The notes below the pieces were generated by a model. The model was not told where the DNA came from. It worked only from the letters and a program-made list of their open reading frames with translations, and did no database searches. Position numbers and translations under genes: made by a program. A stretch of DNA of 64,000 bases from an uncultured Spirochaetales bacterium (GTDB lineage Bacteria > Spirochaetota > Spirochaetia > JAFGXN01). Below, piece by piece: positions 26,660-34,779 of the stretch. The stretch is taken from positions 26,863-90,862 of the forward strand of contig CASEOG010000006.1 of the NCBI GenBank assembly GCA_949289575.1, read 5' to 3'. Each line of letters begins with the position of its first letter. The first letter of the stretch is position 1.

Positions 26660-27565
26660 ATGAGAAAAATTTTATTACCGATTCTGACAGCGGGACTCTT
26701 TTGGGCCTGCAATATCGAGACCGAAATTACGAAAGAGACAACAGCTGTTCTGGACAGTTCCGTAAAATCGATTGTCATCAACAATTCGTATATTCCTATC
26801 GAAATAGAGGGAATTTCGGGAAACGAAATCAATTTTAAATCCGGCGGTATGATTACCCTTTACACAGGAGACAAAACCATTAACGAACCGGTCATCAAGA
26901 TATCCGACAACAGCGCACTGCTTTATTTTCAGGTATTTGAAGATAATCAGGCCAGTTTCTCGTTCAACAGCAACAACGGAAAGAACAAGCCGTGGCTTCG
27001 TATTCAGATTCCTTCCTCATTTTCCGGCGATCTGACTCTCAATAATTACGGATTCAATGCAAAAGCTTCGATTAAAAATTTTCCGCAGTTAAATTCTTTT
27101 ACTTATCTGGTCATCGATTCCGATTTGACAATGGACAATATTCACGGCAAAAAGTCGACATTCTACCTGAACAGCGCCGACCTGAATGCCGCGAATTTCG
27201 AATTTGAGAACACAACGATTTACGCCCAAACTTCGTGCACCATCTCGCTGTCGGGCTTTCCGGGAAATCTGTTTGTGACAACACAGAATTATATGCCGTT
27301 TAAGGCAAAATACAGCAGATACAACGGAGAATATATCGATATCCGAACCTACAGCGGCGGCGGAGAAATTGTTCTTCCGAAAACGGCCTCGTTCACGTAC
27401 GATCTCTTTTCCACAACGGGAAGTGTCGGTCTCTCGGGATTCCCGGCAAACTCTGCGCAAATTAATCTCGCCAATAAAAAACGCGGTACGGTTTCGGGCA
27501 GCGGCACATCGGGAGAAATATATTACAACTCCTATACCAACTCGTTCACAATCAAAGCGGAATAA
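26660..27565 (+). CDS. Putative lipoprotein with DUF4097-like repeats of beta strands
   Basis: 301 residues. The signal peptide MRKILLPILTAGLFWAC gives a WAC lipobox-like cysteine at 17. The body (IVINNSYIPIEIEG, DLTLNNYGFNAKA, SFTYDLFSTTGSVGLSGF) has the regular short-strand pattern of DUF4097/head-GIN adhesin-like beta-helices. Function unknown. CGGAGGA precedes the ATG. Confidence 0.7.
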   Translation: MRKILLPILTAGLFWACNIETEITKETTAVLDSSVKSIVINNSYIPIEIEGISGNEINFKSGGMITLYTGDKTINEPVIKISDNSALLYFQVFEDNQASFSFNSNNGKNKPWLRIQIPSSFSGDLTLNNYGFNAKASIKNFPQLNSFTYLVIDSDLTMDNIHGKKSTFYLNSADLNAANFEFENTTIYAQTSCTISLSGFPGNLFVTTQNYMPFKAKYSRYNGEYIDIRTYSGGGEIVLPKTASFTYDLFSTTGSVGLSGFPANSAQINLANKKRGTVSGSGTSGEIYYNSYTNSFTIKAE

Positions 27566-27571
27566 CCGGAA

Positions 27572-28429
27572 CTAAGCACGGAACGCTTTCAATCCCGCAA
27601 CCGCTTCGGAGTGACGCAACGTGTTGAGCGCTTTCTGCTCGATTTGACGGATTCTCTCTTTTGTGAGATTGTAAATCTCGGAAATATCGCTGAGGGACAT
27701 TTCCATTTTCCCGTTCAGACCGAACCGCATTTCCAGAATCTCGGCTTCTTTCCGGGGAAGTGTCGCCAGAACTTTATTGATTTCATCTTTTAACGAACTC
27801 TCTTCCAGAGAGGTTTCGGGAGTCGGATAGGTCGAATCCGCTATCAGCTCACCGAATTCCGATTCCTCACCGCTCTTTCCGGAAGCGACGGGCGCATCGA
27901 GCGAAACGGTTGTGCGCGAGACTCCCACCAGCTGACGAATCAGATCGGGTTCCAGCCCTGTCTGTTCGGCCAACCGTTCCCAATCCTCGCTGTTCGGTGA
28001 GGCAATCCCGGCTTCCTTCATCGCTTTTTCGATTTGAATCAGCTCGTTGACACGATTCAGCGGCAGCCGAATGGCCCTCGATTTTTCATTGATTGCTTTC
28101 ATAATCGACTGACGGATCCACCAGACGGCATAAGAAATAAAGTGATACCCTCTTTCGGGGTCGTATTTCTCGACGGCTGTCATAAGCCCCAAATTCCCTT
28201 CGTTAATCAGATCCATAAGTCCGAATCCGGTATTTTCATACTGTTTGGCAACGGAAACGACAAAGCGCAAATGCGAATTGATCAGTTTTTCCCGGGCAGA
28301 GGCATCTCCGGAAACCGCTTTGCGGGCCAGTTCGGTCTCTTCTTCCGGAGTCAGCAACGGATACTGCTTCACGTCATTTAAATAAAGCGTCAGAAGATTG
28401 TCGGAATTCATGGTTTCGTTTTTTTTCAT
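27572..28429 (-). CDS. RNA polymerase sigma-70 family factor (group 2, RpoS/RpoD-like)
   Basis: 285 residues from ATG 28429, supported by CGGAGG. Region 1.2 is LTLYLNDVKQYPLLTPEEE. Region 2 contains LRFVVSVAKQYENTGFGLMDLINEGNLGLM and YAVWWIRQSI, region 3 SLDAPV, and region 4 IYNLTKERIRQIEQKAL. It lacks the long N-terminal region 1.1 of a primary sigma, so it is probably a group 2 (stress or stationary) sigma. Confidence 0.9.
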   Translation of the reverse strand: MKKNETMNSDNLLTLYLNDVKQYPLLTPEEETELARKAVSGDASAREKLINSHLRFVVSVAKQYENTGFGLMDLINEGNLGLMTAVEKYDPERGYHFISYAVWWIRQSIMKAINEKSRAIRLPLNRVNELIQIEKAMKEAGIASPNSEDWERLAEQTGLEPDLIRQLVGVSRTTVSLDAPVASGKSGEESEFGELIADSTYPTPETSLEESSLKDEINKVLATLPRKEAEILEMRFGLNGKMEMSLSDISEIYNLTKERIRQIEQKALNTLRHSEAVAGLKAFRA

Positions 28430-28566
28430 TTTAAACCTCCGATACTCATTATGCAATTTTCGTTCCACAAAAGCCGAAAAAAAGAGAGTTACTTAATTCT
28501 TTTTCAGATAGACATTTACAAAACAACAGGATTGTCTTCGGGTCGATGATGCGTCAATATGACACA

Positions 28567-29055
28567 TCAATACGGGAATACGGAAAAACTGTTTCGAAAT
28601 AACTCGATTTTTTCGAACGGCGTCAGCAAAACGAACCGCTCCCCGTCTTCTTCGAGAAACCGATTCCAGTTCTCTTCAATCAAATCATCAATCATATCTT
28701 TTTCGGCCAGCTCAGAAAAAATATGATTTTCTTTTCGGCTCAGATATTCGAGAATTTGGAGAAAATAAAAAATTTTAAAATCGGAAGACTCCTGTTCGTG
28801 CAAATAGGAACGAATCAACGGCAAAAAAAGCGTCTCGAGACAGCATCCGTTTCCGACAGCGTCGGTACACAAATGGAGTGCCTTTCTCGCCTCTTTTGTC
28901 TTTCCCGCTGCCGACAAAAGATCGAAATCGTGAAGACAGGAATAGTAGAGCTCGACAGGCGTCTGACGGGTTCTGCGGACCGTTATATCCCGCATACGGT
29001 AATTCCGGAAAGCCGGAATTTGAATTTGTATTTGTAACGACTGTCCCTCTCTCAT
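28567..29055 (-). CDS. Unrecognised 162-residue protein
   Basis: I do not recognise a family. It looks soluble and mostly helical (LSAAGKTKEARKALHLCTDAV resembles a TPR-like helix pair) with an aromatic/acidic C-terminal half. It has no signal peptide. It is divergent from groES and has its own promoter set for a leaderless transcript, which supports that it is real. Confidence 0.6.
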   Translation of the reverse strand: MREGQSLQIQIQIPAFRNYRMRDITVRRTRQTPVELYYSCLHDFDLLSAAGKTKEARKALHLCTDAVGNGCCLETLFLPLIRSYLHEQESSDFKIFYFLQILEYLSRKENHIFSELAEKDMIDDLIEENWNRFLEEDGERFVLLTPFEKIELFRNSFSVFPY

Positions 29056-29061
29056 AATTTC

Positions 29062-29090
29062 AAGATAAGAAGAAAAAAACGAAAAGTCAA
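29062..29090 (-). promoter_or_regulatory. Leaderless promoter of the 162-residue orphan gene
   Basis: Minus strand TTGACT (29085-29090), 17-base spacer, TATCTT (29062-29067), GAAATT, then ATG 29055. Confidence 0.68.
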
Positions 29091-29097
29091 TTTTTTC

Positions 29098-29126
29098 TTG
29101 ACTAAAAAAAGAAAAATCAATATATT
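29098..29126 (+). promoter_or_regulatory. groES promoter
   Basis: TTGACT (29098-29103), 17-base spacer, TATATT (29121-29126). No CIRCE inverted repeat was seen, so HrcA control is not supported here. Confidence 0.72.
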
Positions 29127-29155
29127 TGAATAAAGAATGTTAGGGAGGCCAATTT

Positions 29156-29428
29156 ATGAATATCAAACCGCTCGGATCGAAAGTCGTTCTTACCGTTAAA
29201 CTGACAGAAGAGAAAACAGCCGGAGGACTTTACATCCCTCAGACGGCACAGGAAAAAACACAAATCGGTACCGTAAAAGCTGTCGGTCCCGGAACGGATA
29301 AAGTCAAAATGGAAGTCAAACCGGGTGACACGATTCTGTTTGATAAATATGCGGGAACATCCGTAAAAGTCGACGGCGAAGAGTTTCTGATTGCCGATGT
29401 CAAGGATATTCTGGCAGTTTTGGACTGA
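29156..29428 (+). CDS. groES: Co-chaperonin GroES
   Basis: 90 residues: IKPLGSKVVLTV start, mobile loop EEKTAGGLYIPQTAQEKTQ, and GDTILFDKYAGTSVKVDGEEFLI C-terminal block. It caps GroEL. GGGAGG precedes the ATG. No groEL follows; the gene stands alone and ends in a strong terminator. Confidence 0.95.
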   Translation: MNIKPLGSKVVLTVKLTEEKTAGGLYIPQTAQEKTQIGTVKAVGPGTDKVKMEVKPGDTILFDKYAGTSVKVDGEEFLIADVKDILAVLD

Positions 29429-29447
29429 TGAAACCGAAAACAATGAT

Positions 29448-29477
29448 AAAAAAACGACCCGCGGGGTCGTTTTTTTA
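29448..29477. terminator. Bidirectional terminator between groES and dinG
   Basis: A-run, CGACCC, loop GCG, GGGTCG and an eight-T run. It lies between convergent groES and the helicase gene. Confidence 0.85.
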
Positions 29478-31961
29478 TTGCGATTCGATGTATTCCATGA
29501 ATCGGGAGGCCGTTCCGATGATTTTTTCGGGACCGCCGATAACACGGCTGGTTTGCGGAATCGATTTGAAAAACAGCGAACCGTAAGCCGGTTTGGTAAC
29601 AATCCGCTTATCGAGAACAACAACAACTCCGCAATCGGTTTTTTTCCTCATAACGCGGCCGAATCCCTGTTTAAAGCGCATCACCGCCTGAGGAACGGAA
29701 AGTTCGAAGAAAGAACGGCCTCCGTTCCGGTCAACCCGCTGCGAACGGGCGGCCAATACCGGATCGTCGGGGACACGAAACGGCAGCCGGAAAATCAGCA
29801 GGTGCTCGAGCGTTTTTCCGGGCGCATCGATTCCTTCCCAAAAAGAATCGGTTGCAAACAGAACGCTGCCGATATCTTCTTTAAAGCGTTCCAGAAGCAG
29901 CCGCCGCGATTCGCCGCCCTGCCGGAAAGCGGTGATGCCGGCCGCCTCGAGATCGTCGGCGACCGCTTCGTAAACCGCGTTCATCTGCGACAGCGATGTG
30001 AACAGCAGCAGCGCACGGCCTTTGACGGTCAGCAGGTAATCGCGGGTAAAATCGGCCGCATAAGAGAGAAAATCGTCGGAGGAAACATCGGGCGCTTCCT
30101 CCGACGCGACAGCCAGCAAAACCCGGCTGCGGTAATCGAACGGTGAAGTAAACATCAGCGTTTCGAGCCGCTCTTTTCCGAAACCGTCCATGCCGATCGA
30201 TTTCAGGAAAAATTCAAACCGCGAATCGACAGCCAACGTGGCCGAGGTGCAGACGGCGGTTTCGGTTTCGGACCAAAGCGCATCCGCCAGAATCGGACCG
30301 ACATCCATCGGCGTGATATTGAATTGCACAAAAGAATCCCCGTTCATCCGTTTTTCTTTCGACAGCCAGTAAACGTTATCGCTGTCGGATTCGTATGCCA
30401 GAAATTTCGTAACCGTTTCCGTCAGAGACGCAATCCGACGAATACACAGCGATGTCTCCCGAACCACCGAATCGACATCCCCTCCCGAGCCGTTCCCTTC
30501 CAGCAAATCGATAATGTCTGTCAATTCATTGATGATTTTTTCGCAGGAACGGTGAAAGGCGGTCAAAGAAGTTCTCGCAAAATCGGGAAGCGGCACCGCT
30601 CCGTTGACGGGGAGAGAGCGCATCTGAGGAAAAGAGAAATCTGTCTGAGTCAGCAACTGCTCGTCCAGATAAGTCAATTGGGAAACAATTTCATTCTGCA
30701 ATTCGTCAATGCGTCCGAGGCGGTCGGCACTCACACCGTGAAACTTTTTCAACTGGGAGAGAAGACCGAAAATACGCGTTCCGCGCTTCGTTTTGATGCG
30801 ATTCATAACCCGGCGAACCGAAGGAGCACTTAACATCGATGTAAAATAGCGGGTCGCATCTTTTTCGATATTATGCGCCTCATCGAAAATCACCTTCGTA
30901 TACCCCGGAATCAGAACCGAGCCCTCTTCGGAATCGGCGGATGATTCGAGCCGCAGAGCGATATCGGCAAAGAGAAGATGGTTGTTGACCACGATAATGC
31001 GGGCCCCGGCAGCCTCCCGGCGCAGGTTAAAAACAAAGCATTTGTCGTAGAACGGACACTGAATGCCCAGACAGTTATCCGACTCGGAACAGATCCGGCT
31101 TTTCAACGCCGCATCGAAAGGGAAATTTAACTCGGAAAAATCGCCGGTTTCGGTTTGGAGACTCCAGTCGCGAATATCTGTCCAGTCGATTTCATCTTCA
31201 AAAAGAGAATTTCCCAAAGCCAGTTCTTCGTCAAAGCGGCGGCGGCACAAATAGTTGTTGCGGCCTTTCATCAAAACATATTTCACATCGGCGTTCAGGA
31301 TTTTCAACGCCAGCGGTAAATCTTTTTTGATCAGCTGATCCTGCAAATTGATGGTGGCCGTGGAAATCACAATGCGGGCGCTTCGGTTTTTATTTTCCGA
31401 AACCCACTTTATGGAGGGAATCAAATAGGCCAGCGATTTTCCGATTCCGGTGCCCGCTTCGGCAACCAGCATGAGGTTGTTGTTAAGCGCATCGGTGACT
31501 GCTTTCATCATCTGCAGCTGTGATTCCCGATATTCGTAATCGCCCATGAATTTGGCAAAACCGTCTCCCGATTCGCAAAAATCGATTAATGAAGAGCTGT
31601 CGACGGCAACTTTTTCTTTGTCGATGTACGGTTCGACAACAACCGTCATGTTCTCCGCTTCGTTATCGATGATATAGCTGCCGACTCCGTCATGGCCCAA
31701 AGAGGCCGAGACGCCGACATCGGCCTGACTCGGGACAAGATAACCGCCCGGGTGATTGTGAATAGCAACATCCGCATCCCGCAAATGAAGCATCGGCGCC
31801 GCCGTCATCGCATCGGTACCCGAAGCAACGGCTTTGACTTCCGCGACCAATCCCTCTTCATTCAGATAACCGCAAAAATTGACTTCCCGGCCGCCGTGTT
31901 CGCGAATCTTTGTTTTCATATAGTGAATCGCATCGGGCGTAAACCGCTCGGTTGTCTTCAC
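29475..31961 (-). CDS. dinG: DinG-family Fe-S helicase with N-terminal JAB/JAMM (RadC-like) domain
   Basis: 828 residues. The N-terminal about 120 residues hold a JAMM motif IHNHPGGYLVPSQAD (HxH, seven residues, SxxD) with a preceding acidic residue, as in RadC-type domains. The remainder is an SF2 XPD/DinG helicase: Walker A AEAGTGIGKSLA, Fe-S cysteines in CSESDNCLGIQCPFYDKC, DEAH box IFDEAHNIE, motif VI QGFGRVMR. It probably unwinds damaged or structured DNA; the JAB domain role is unknown. GTG start with AAAGGAGG, overlapping the upstream gene as GTGA. Confidence 0.87.
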   Translation of the reverse strand: MKTTERFTPDAIHYMKTKIREHGGREVNFCGYLNEEGLVAEVKAVASGTDAMTAAPMLHLRDADVAIHNHPGGYLVPSQADVGVSASLGHDGVGSYIIDNEAENMTVVVEPYIDKEKVAVDSSSLIDFCESGDGFAKFMGDYEYRESQLQMMKAVTDALNNNLMLVAEAGTGIGKSLAYLIPSIKWVSENKNRSARIVISTATINLQDQLIKKDLPLALKILNADVKYVLMKGRNNYLCRRRFDEELALGNSLFEDEIDWTDIRDWSLQTETGDFSELNFPFDAALKSRICSESDNCLGIQCPFYDKCFVFNLRREAAGARIIVVNNHLLFADIALRLESSADSEEGSVLIPGYTKVIFDEAHNIEKDATRYFTSMLSAPSVRRVMNRIKTKRGTRIFGLLSQLKKFHGVSADRLGRIDELQNEIVSQLTYLDEQLLTQTDFSFPQMRSLPVNGAVPLPDFARTSLTAFHRSCEKIINELTDIIDLLEGNGSGGDVDSVVRETSLCIRRIASLTETVTKFLAYESDSDNVYWLSKEKRMNGDSFVQFNITPMDVGPILADALWSETETAVCTSATLAVDSRFEFFLKSIGMDGFGKERLETLMFTSPFDYRSRVLLAVASEEAPDVSSDDFLSYAADFTRDYLLTVKGRALLLFTSLSQMNAVYEAVADDLEAAGITAFRQGGESRRLLLERFKEDIGSVLFATDSFWEGIDAPGKTLEHLLIFRLPFRVPDDPVLAARSQRVDRNGGRSFFELSVPQAVMRFKQGFGRVMRKKTDCGVVVVLDKRIVTKPAYGSLFFKSIPQTSRVIGGPEKIIGTASRFMEYIESQ

Positions 31962-32665
31962 CGGCTGCCTCCTTTGCGATTCCGCTTTTCTTCCCGGTAA
32001 CGGCGGCGCATCTCTTCGGGCGGTGCCGGCATCGCCTTAACCCGCGGCAGATTCAGTTTTAACCGCATTGCCGTAACCCGCAATATAAACACAAAAAATC
32101 CGCTGACAGTCAAAACGACTGCCGGCGACAGCGGCGTCCAGCGTGTCAACGCATACAGAAGCCAGCTGCCCAGAATTGCGGCCGTCGCATAAAAATCGGT
32201 TCGAATCACGGTCGGAATTTCACGCACCATTAAATCCCGAATCACGCCGCCGCCGCAGGCCGTCAGCATACCCGAAACAGCCACCCCGAACGGCCCCAAC
32301 CCGAGCGCATACCCTTTCGCCGCTCCGATTACCGTAAAAATAGCGAGACCGAGCGCATCCCCGATTTTCACCCATTTCCAAAGATAAGCAATGCGGGCCG
32401 CCAGAAAAAAAACAAGCAGAGCGCCGATCAGGCAGACGGCAAAATAGGCCTCGCTTTGCAGTGCCGCGACGGGAAAATCACCGAGCAGCGAATCGCGGAT
32501 CATGCCGCCGCCGATACCGGTCAGGAGAGCCAATACAATCACACCGAGAATATCCAGCTCGTATTTGACGGCCTTAAAAGCACCGGTAATGGAAAAAATA
32601 AAGGTTCCGGCCAAATCCAAAAAAAACAGAACGGCGGTATAAGCCTGTTCATTCAAATCATTCAT
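31958..32665 (-). CDS. TRIC/UPF0126 family membrane channel protein
   Basis: 235 residues from ATG 32665 (MNDLNEQ). About seven transmembrane helices and the duplicated GGGxxRD motif (TGIGGGMIRDSLLGD and TACGGGVIRDLMVRE) identify the trimeric intracellular cation channel-like family. A charged tail of about 30 residues follows. It begins eight bases inside the aroH 3' end without a good Shine-Dalgarno, so coupling to aroH is likely. Confidence 0.88.
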   Translation of the reverse strand: MNDLNEQAYTAVLFFLDLAGTFIFSITGAFKAVKYELDILGVIVLALLTGIGGGMIRDSLLGDFPVAALQSEAYFAVCLIGALLVFFLAARIAYLWKWVKIGDALGLAIFTVIGAAKGYALGLGPFGVAVSGMLTACGGGVIRDLMVREIPTVIRTDFYATAAILGSWLLYALTRWTPLSPAVVLTVSGFFVFILRVTAMRLKLNLPRVKAMPAPPEEMRRRYREEKRNRKGGSR

Positions 32666-33029
32666 TCCCGACCGCCAAATCCGGACGAAGCGCAGCCGCC
32701 CGGCCCGTATAAACCGGCCGGACATCTCTTTTTTCCCCGGCCGCAAACTGAACCAATACCCGCACCATCATCGGCAGACTGCCGTCGTAAACCGGTTCCT
32801 GTGTACAAAAAAGCGGTGTCGATGCATAACGTCCGCTCCGGCGCAAAGCCGCTGCCGGATTCAAAGCCGTCACATCGGCCGTCACGGAAAATAAAATCAA
32901 TGTCAAATCGGATTCATTCAATCCGTTTTCTTTCTCGACTGCGGAGATGAGGCCGGTAACGGCTTCCCCGATAGCCTCGGGGGTATTCTCCCGAATACCG
33001 GCCGCCCCCCTGACAGACAGTGTCAGCAT
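32658..33029 (-). CDS. aroH: Chorismate mutase, AroH type
   Basis: 123 residues from ATG 33029, supported by GGGAG. The start LTLSVRGAAGIRENTPEAI, the catalytic arginine region RSGRYASTPLFCTQEP and the C-terminal RVLVQF match the monofunctional B. subtilis-like AroH (about 125 aa). It converts chorismate to prephenate. It is read with the TRIC and dinG genes. Confidence 0.9.
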   Translation of the reverse strand: MLTLSVRGAAGIRENTPEAIGEAVTGLISAVEKENGLNESDLTLILFSVTADVTALNPAAALRRSGRYASTPLFCTQEPVYDGSLPMMVRVLVQFAAGEKRDVRPVYTGRAAALRPDLAVGNE

Positions 33030-33049
33030 AAAAGACTCCCGAAAAAAGG

Positions 33050-33078
33050 TTTTCACTTTCGAAATTTTGGTGTATAAT
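33050..33078 (+). promoter_or_regulatory. Promoter of the SPFH-like gene
   Basis: TTTTCA (33050-33055), 17-base spacer, perfect TATAAT (33073-33078). Confidence 0.65.
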
Positions 33079-33108
33079 GATTATATACCGCATAAGAAGG
33101 AAAATGAA

Positions 33109-34068
33109 GTGGAAACGGAACAAAAAAATAAAAAAGAAGCCCGACTCGAAGCAAAACGGCTGAAAGCACAGCAAAAAGCGGCCAAAGCCGAAGCCAAAAA
33201 ACAAAAACAGGAAGCCCGCAGGCAAAAACGATCGAAAGGCCGGAAAATTTTTACCTTTTTTTTCATCCTCTTTCTCCTCGCCGGAGGAGCCGCCGCCGTC
33301 TTTTTCATCGGCTGGGTTCATCCGCCGCTGAACGGCAATCAATACGCTGTCATTTTTTCAAAAACCGGCGGTTACCGCGAAACACCTTTACGTGCGGATG
33401 AATTTCTGTGGATGCCCGAAAGACTTCTGCCGACCAATACCACTGTTCTGATTTATTCCGTCGAACCGAGAAGCTGCTCGGTCGATGTCGAGGGAAAACT
33501 CCCGTCGGGCGATATCTATTCGATGTTAGTAGAAGGAGCCCCCTCTTTCGCTTTCCGGTTCTCATGCCGTCTGACCTGTCGTCTCAATCCGGAACGGCTC
33601 ATCGATTTGGCGCGGGAGGGAGTTCTTCCCGAACAAACGGAAGCTCTTATTGCCGGGTTTGAAAAAGATTTTCAGCCGATGATTATTGATCTGATTCAGA
33701 AAAAATCAACCGATTCCGAATTTGTCTCTCTGATCGGCTCCGATTTTTCAAAACTGCAGGATGTTCTGACGGAAGAAATCGAAGCGAGAAATCCGAACAT
33801 CGATGTCACCAGACTGATTGTCAATTCGATTTCGCTGCCCGATATCCGTCTTTACGAAGAGGCCCGTAATCTCTATTTCCGCACGATTCAAAATGTTCCG
33901 CCGGAGAGACTGCAGCGGCTGCAAAAAGAGGTCACCGAAGGAACCGCTCAGCTGATGAAATACCAGTCGCTGGAAGAATTGGCCCGACTGCTCGAAAAAT
34001 ATCCGATTTTAATGGAGTATGCCAAAATCAATCCGACGTTGGAAATGCCCCGTAACGGGGAACAATAA
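33109..34068 (+). CDS. Membrane-anchored SPFH/band-7-like protein (tentative)
   Basis: 319 residues from GTG 33109, with AGAAGGA seven bases upstream. A Lys/Ala/Gln-rich highly charged N-terminal segment (residues 1-45, cytoplasmic) precedes one transmembrane helix (about 46-68). An extracytoplasmic domain follows whose start (NQYAVIFSKTGGYRETPLRADEF) and RLIVNSISLPD region resemble prohibitin/band-7 proteins. Function unknown. Its 3' end overlaps the convergent thiamine pyrophosphokinase gene by 41 bases. Confidence 0.6.
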   Translation: METEQKNKKEARLEAKRLKAQQKAAKAEAKKQKQEARRQKRSKGRKIFTFFFILFLLAGGAAAVFFIGWVHPPLNGNQYAVIFSKTGGYRETPLRADEFLWMPERLLPTNTTVLIYSVEPRSCSVDVEGKLPSGDIYSMLVEGAPSFAFRFSCRLTCRLNPERLIDLAREGVLPEQTEALIAGFEKDFQPMIIDLIQKKSTDSEFVSLIGSDFSKLQDVLTEEIEARNPNIDVTRLIVNSISLPDIRLYEEARNLYFRTIQNVPPERLQRLQKEVTEGTAQLMKYQSLEELARLLEKYPILMEYAKINPTLEMPRNGEQ

Positions 34069-34678
34069 CCGCCGCTTCGCCGGCGGTCACCTTTAACGAA
34101 GCCCCGTCGGCATCGGTTTCGTTACTGAGGCTGAAAGCCGCGGCGGAAAGCGGATAGCCGTCAAGCGGCCACCGGAACCCGTTTGTCACGGCCTCCGCCT
34201 TCTCTCCGATGGCATAAACCGAAACCACACGCCGCTTTTTTTCCGTATCCGCATGCCAGATTTCCCCGCTTGCGACCCGGTAAACCGTCTCGTCCGCTGT
34301 CTCCCACAGGCGCCATTGCGGCTGCCGGCAAAAAAGATGCCACAACGCCAGCCAATGATCCATCCGCCCGCCGCCGCCGCCGACGACCGCAATCGAACGG
34401 CATCCGGCATTCAACGCAGCCTCGAAAGCCAAATCGGTGTCGCTCGCATCTTTGGCCCGCGGATACCGGGAAATCCGGTTGTCGGAGGGCAGCGGCACCG
34501 TTGCCGAATCGAAATCGCCGACAAGGCAGGAAGGATGCACTCCGCAACGGAAGGCTGTATCCCAGCCGCTGTCGGCACACACGATATAGGGGGAATGTCG
34601 GCACAACCGGATTACGACCTCATCGGGAGGCGTGTTTCCCCCCGTAAAAATAACGGCATCATACGCATCGGTGTTCAT
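34028..34678 (-). CDS. Thiamine pyrophosphokinase
   Basis: 216 residues from ATG 34678 (MNTDAYDAV). The catalytic motifs VCADSGWD, LVGDFDS, KDASDTDLAFEAAL and GGGGGRMDHW identify TPK. It transfers pyrophosphate from ATP to thiamine, giving the TPP used by the 2-oxoacid oxidoreductase. No Shine-Dalgarno; a promoter is set for a leaderless mRNA. Confidence 0.9.
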   Translation of the reverse strand: MNTDAYDAVIFTGGNTPPDEVVIRLCRHSPYIVCADSGWDTAFRCGVHPSCLVGDFDSATVPLPSDNRISRYPRAKDASDTDLAFEAALNAGCRSIAVVGGGGGRMDHWLALWHLFCRQPQWRLWETADETVYRVASGEIWHADTEKKRRVVSVYAIGEKAEAVTNGFRWPLDGYPLSAAAFSLSNETDADGASLKVTAGEAAVIVPRYGAFPTSD

Positions 34679-34684
34679 GCTTCT

Positions 34685-34713
34685 ACTATACCCGACCCCC
34701 GAAAATAAAACAA
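34685..34713 (-). promoter_or_regulatory. Leaderless promoter of thiamine pyrophosphokinase
   Basis: Minus strand TTGTTT (34708-34713), 17-base spacer, TATAGT (34685-34690), AGAAGC, ATG 34678. No TPP riboswitch fits, since there is no leader. Confidence 0.68.
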
Positions 34714-34743
34714 GCCGATCGATTCGATTCACGGCGAAAATCC

Positions 34744-34772
34744 TTGACGAAAAAAAAGTTTCACTGTAATTT
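34744..34772 (+). promoter_or_regulatory. Leaderless promoter of cca
   Basis: TTGACG (34744-34749), 17-base spacer, TAATTT (34767-34772), seven bases to ATG 34780. Confidence 0.68.
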
Positions 34773-34779
34773 AAAGAAG

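Noticed and set aside
29091..29155. CIRCE operator at groES
   Set aside because: No TTAGCACTC/GAGTGCTAA inverted repeat is present.
34744..34779. TTG at 34744 as the cca start
   Set aside because: The TTG is the first part of a TTGACG -35 with correctly spaced -10; conserved Cca sequence begins after ATG 34780.
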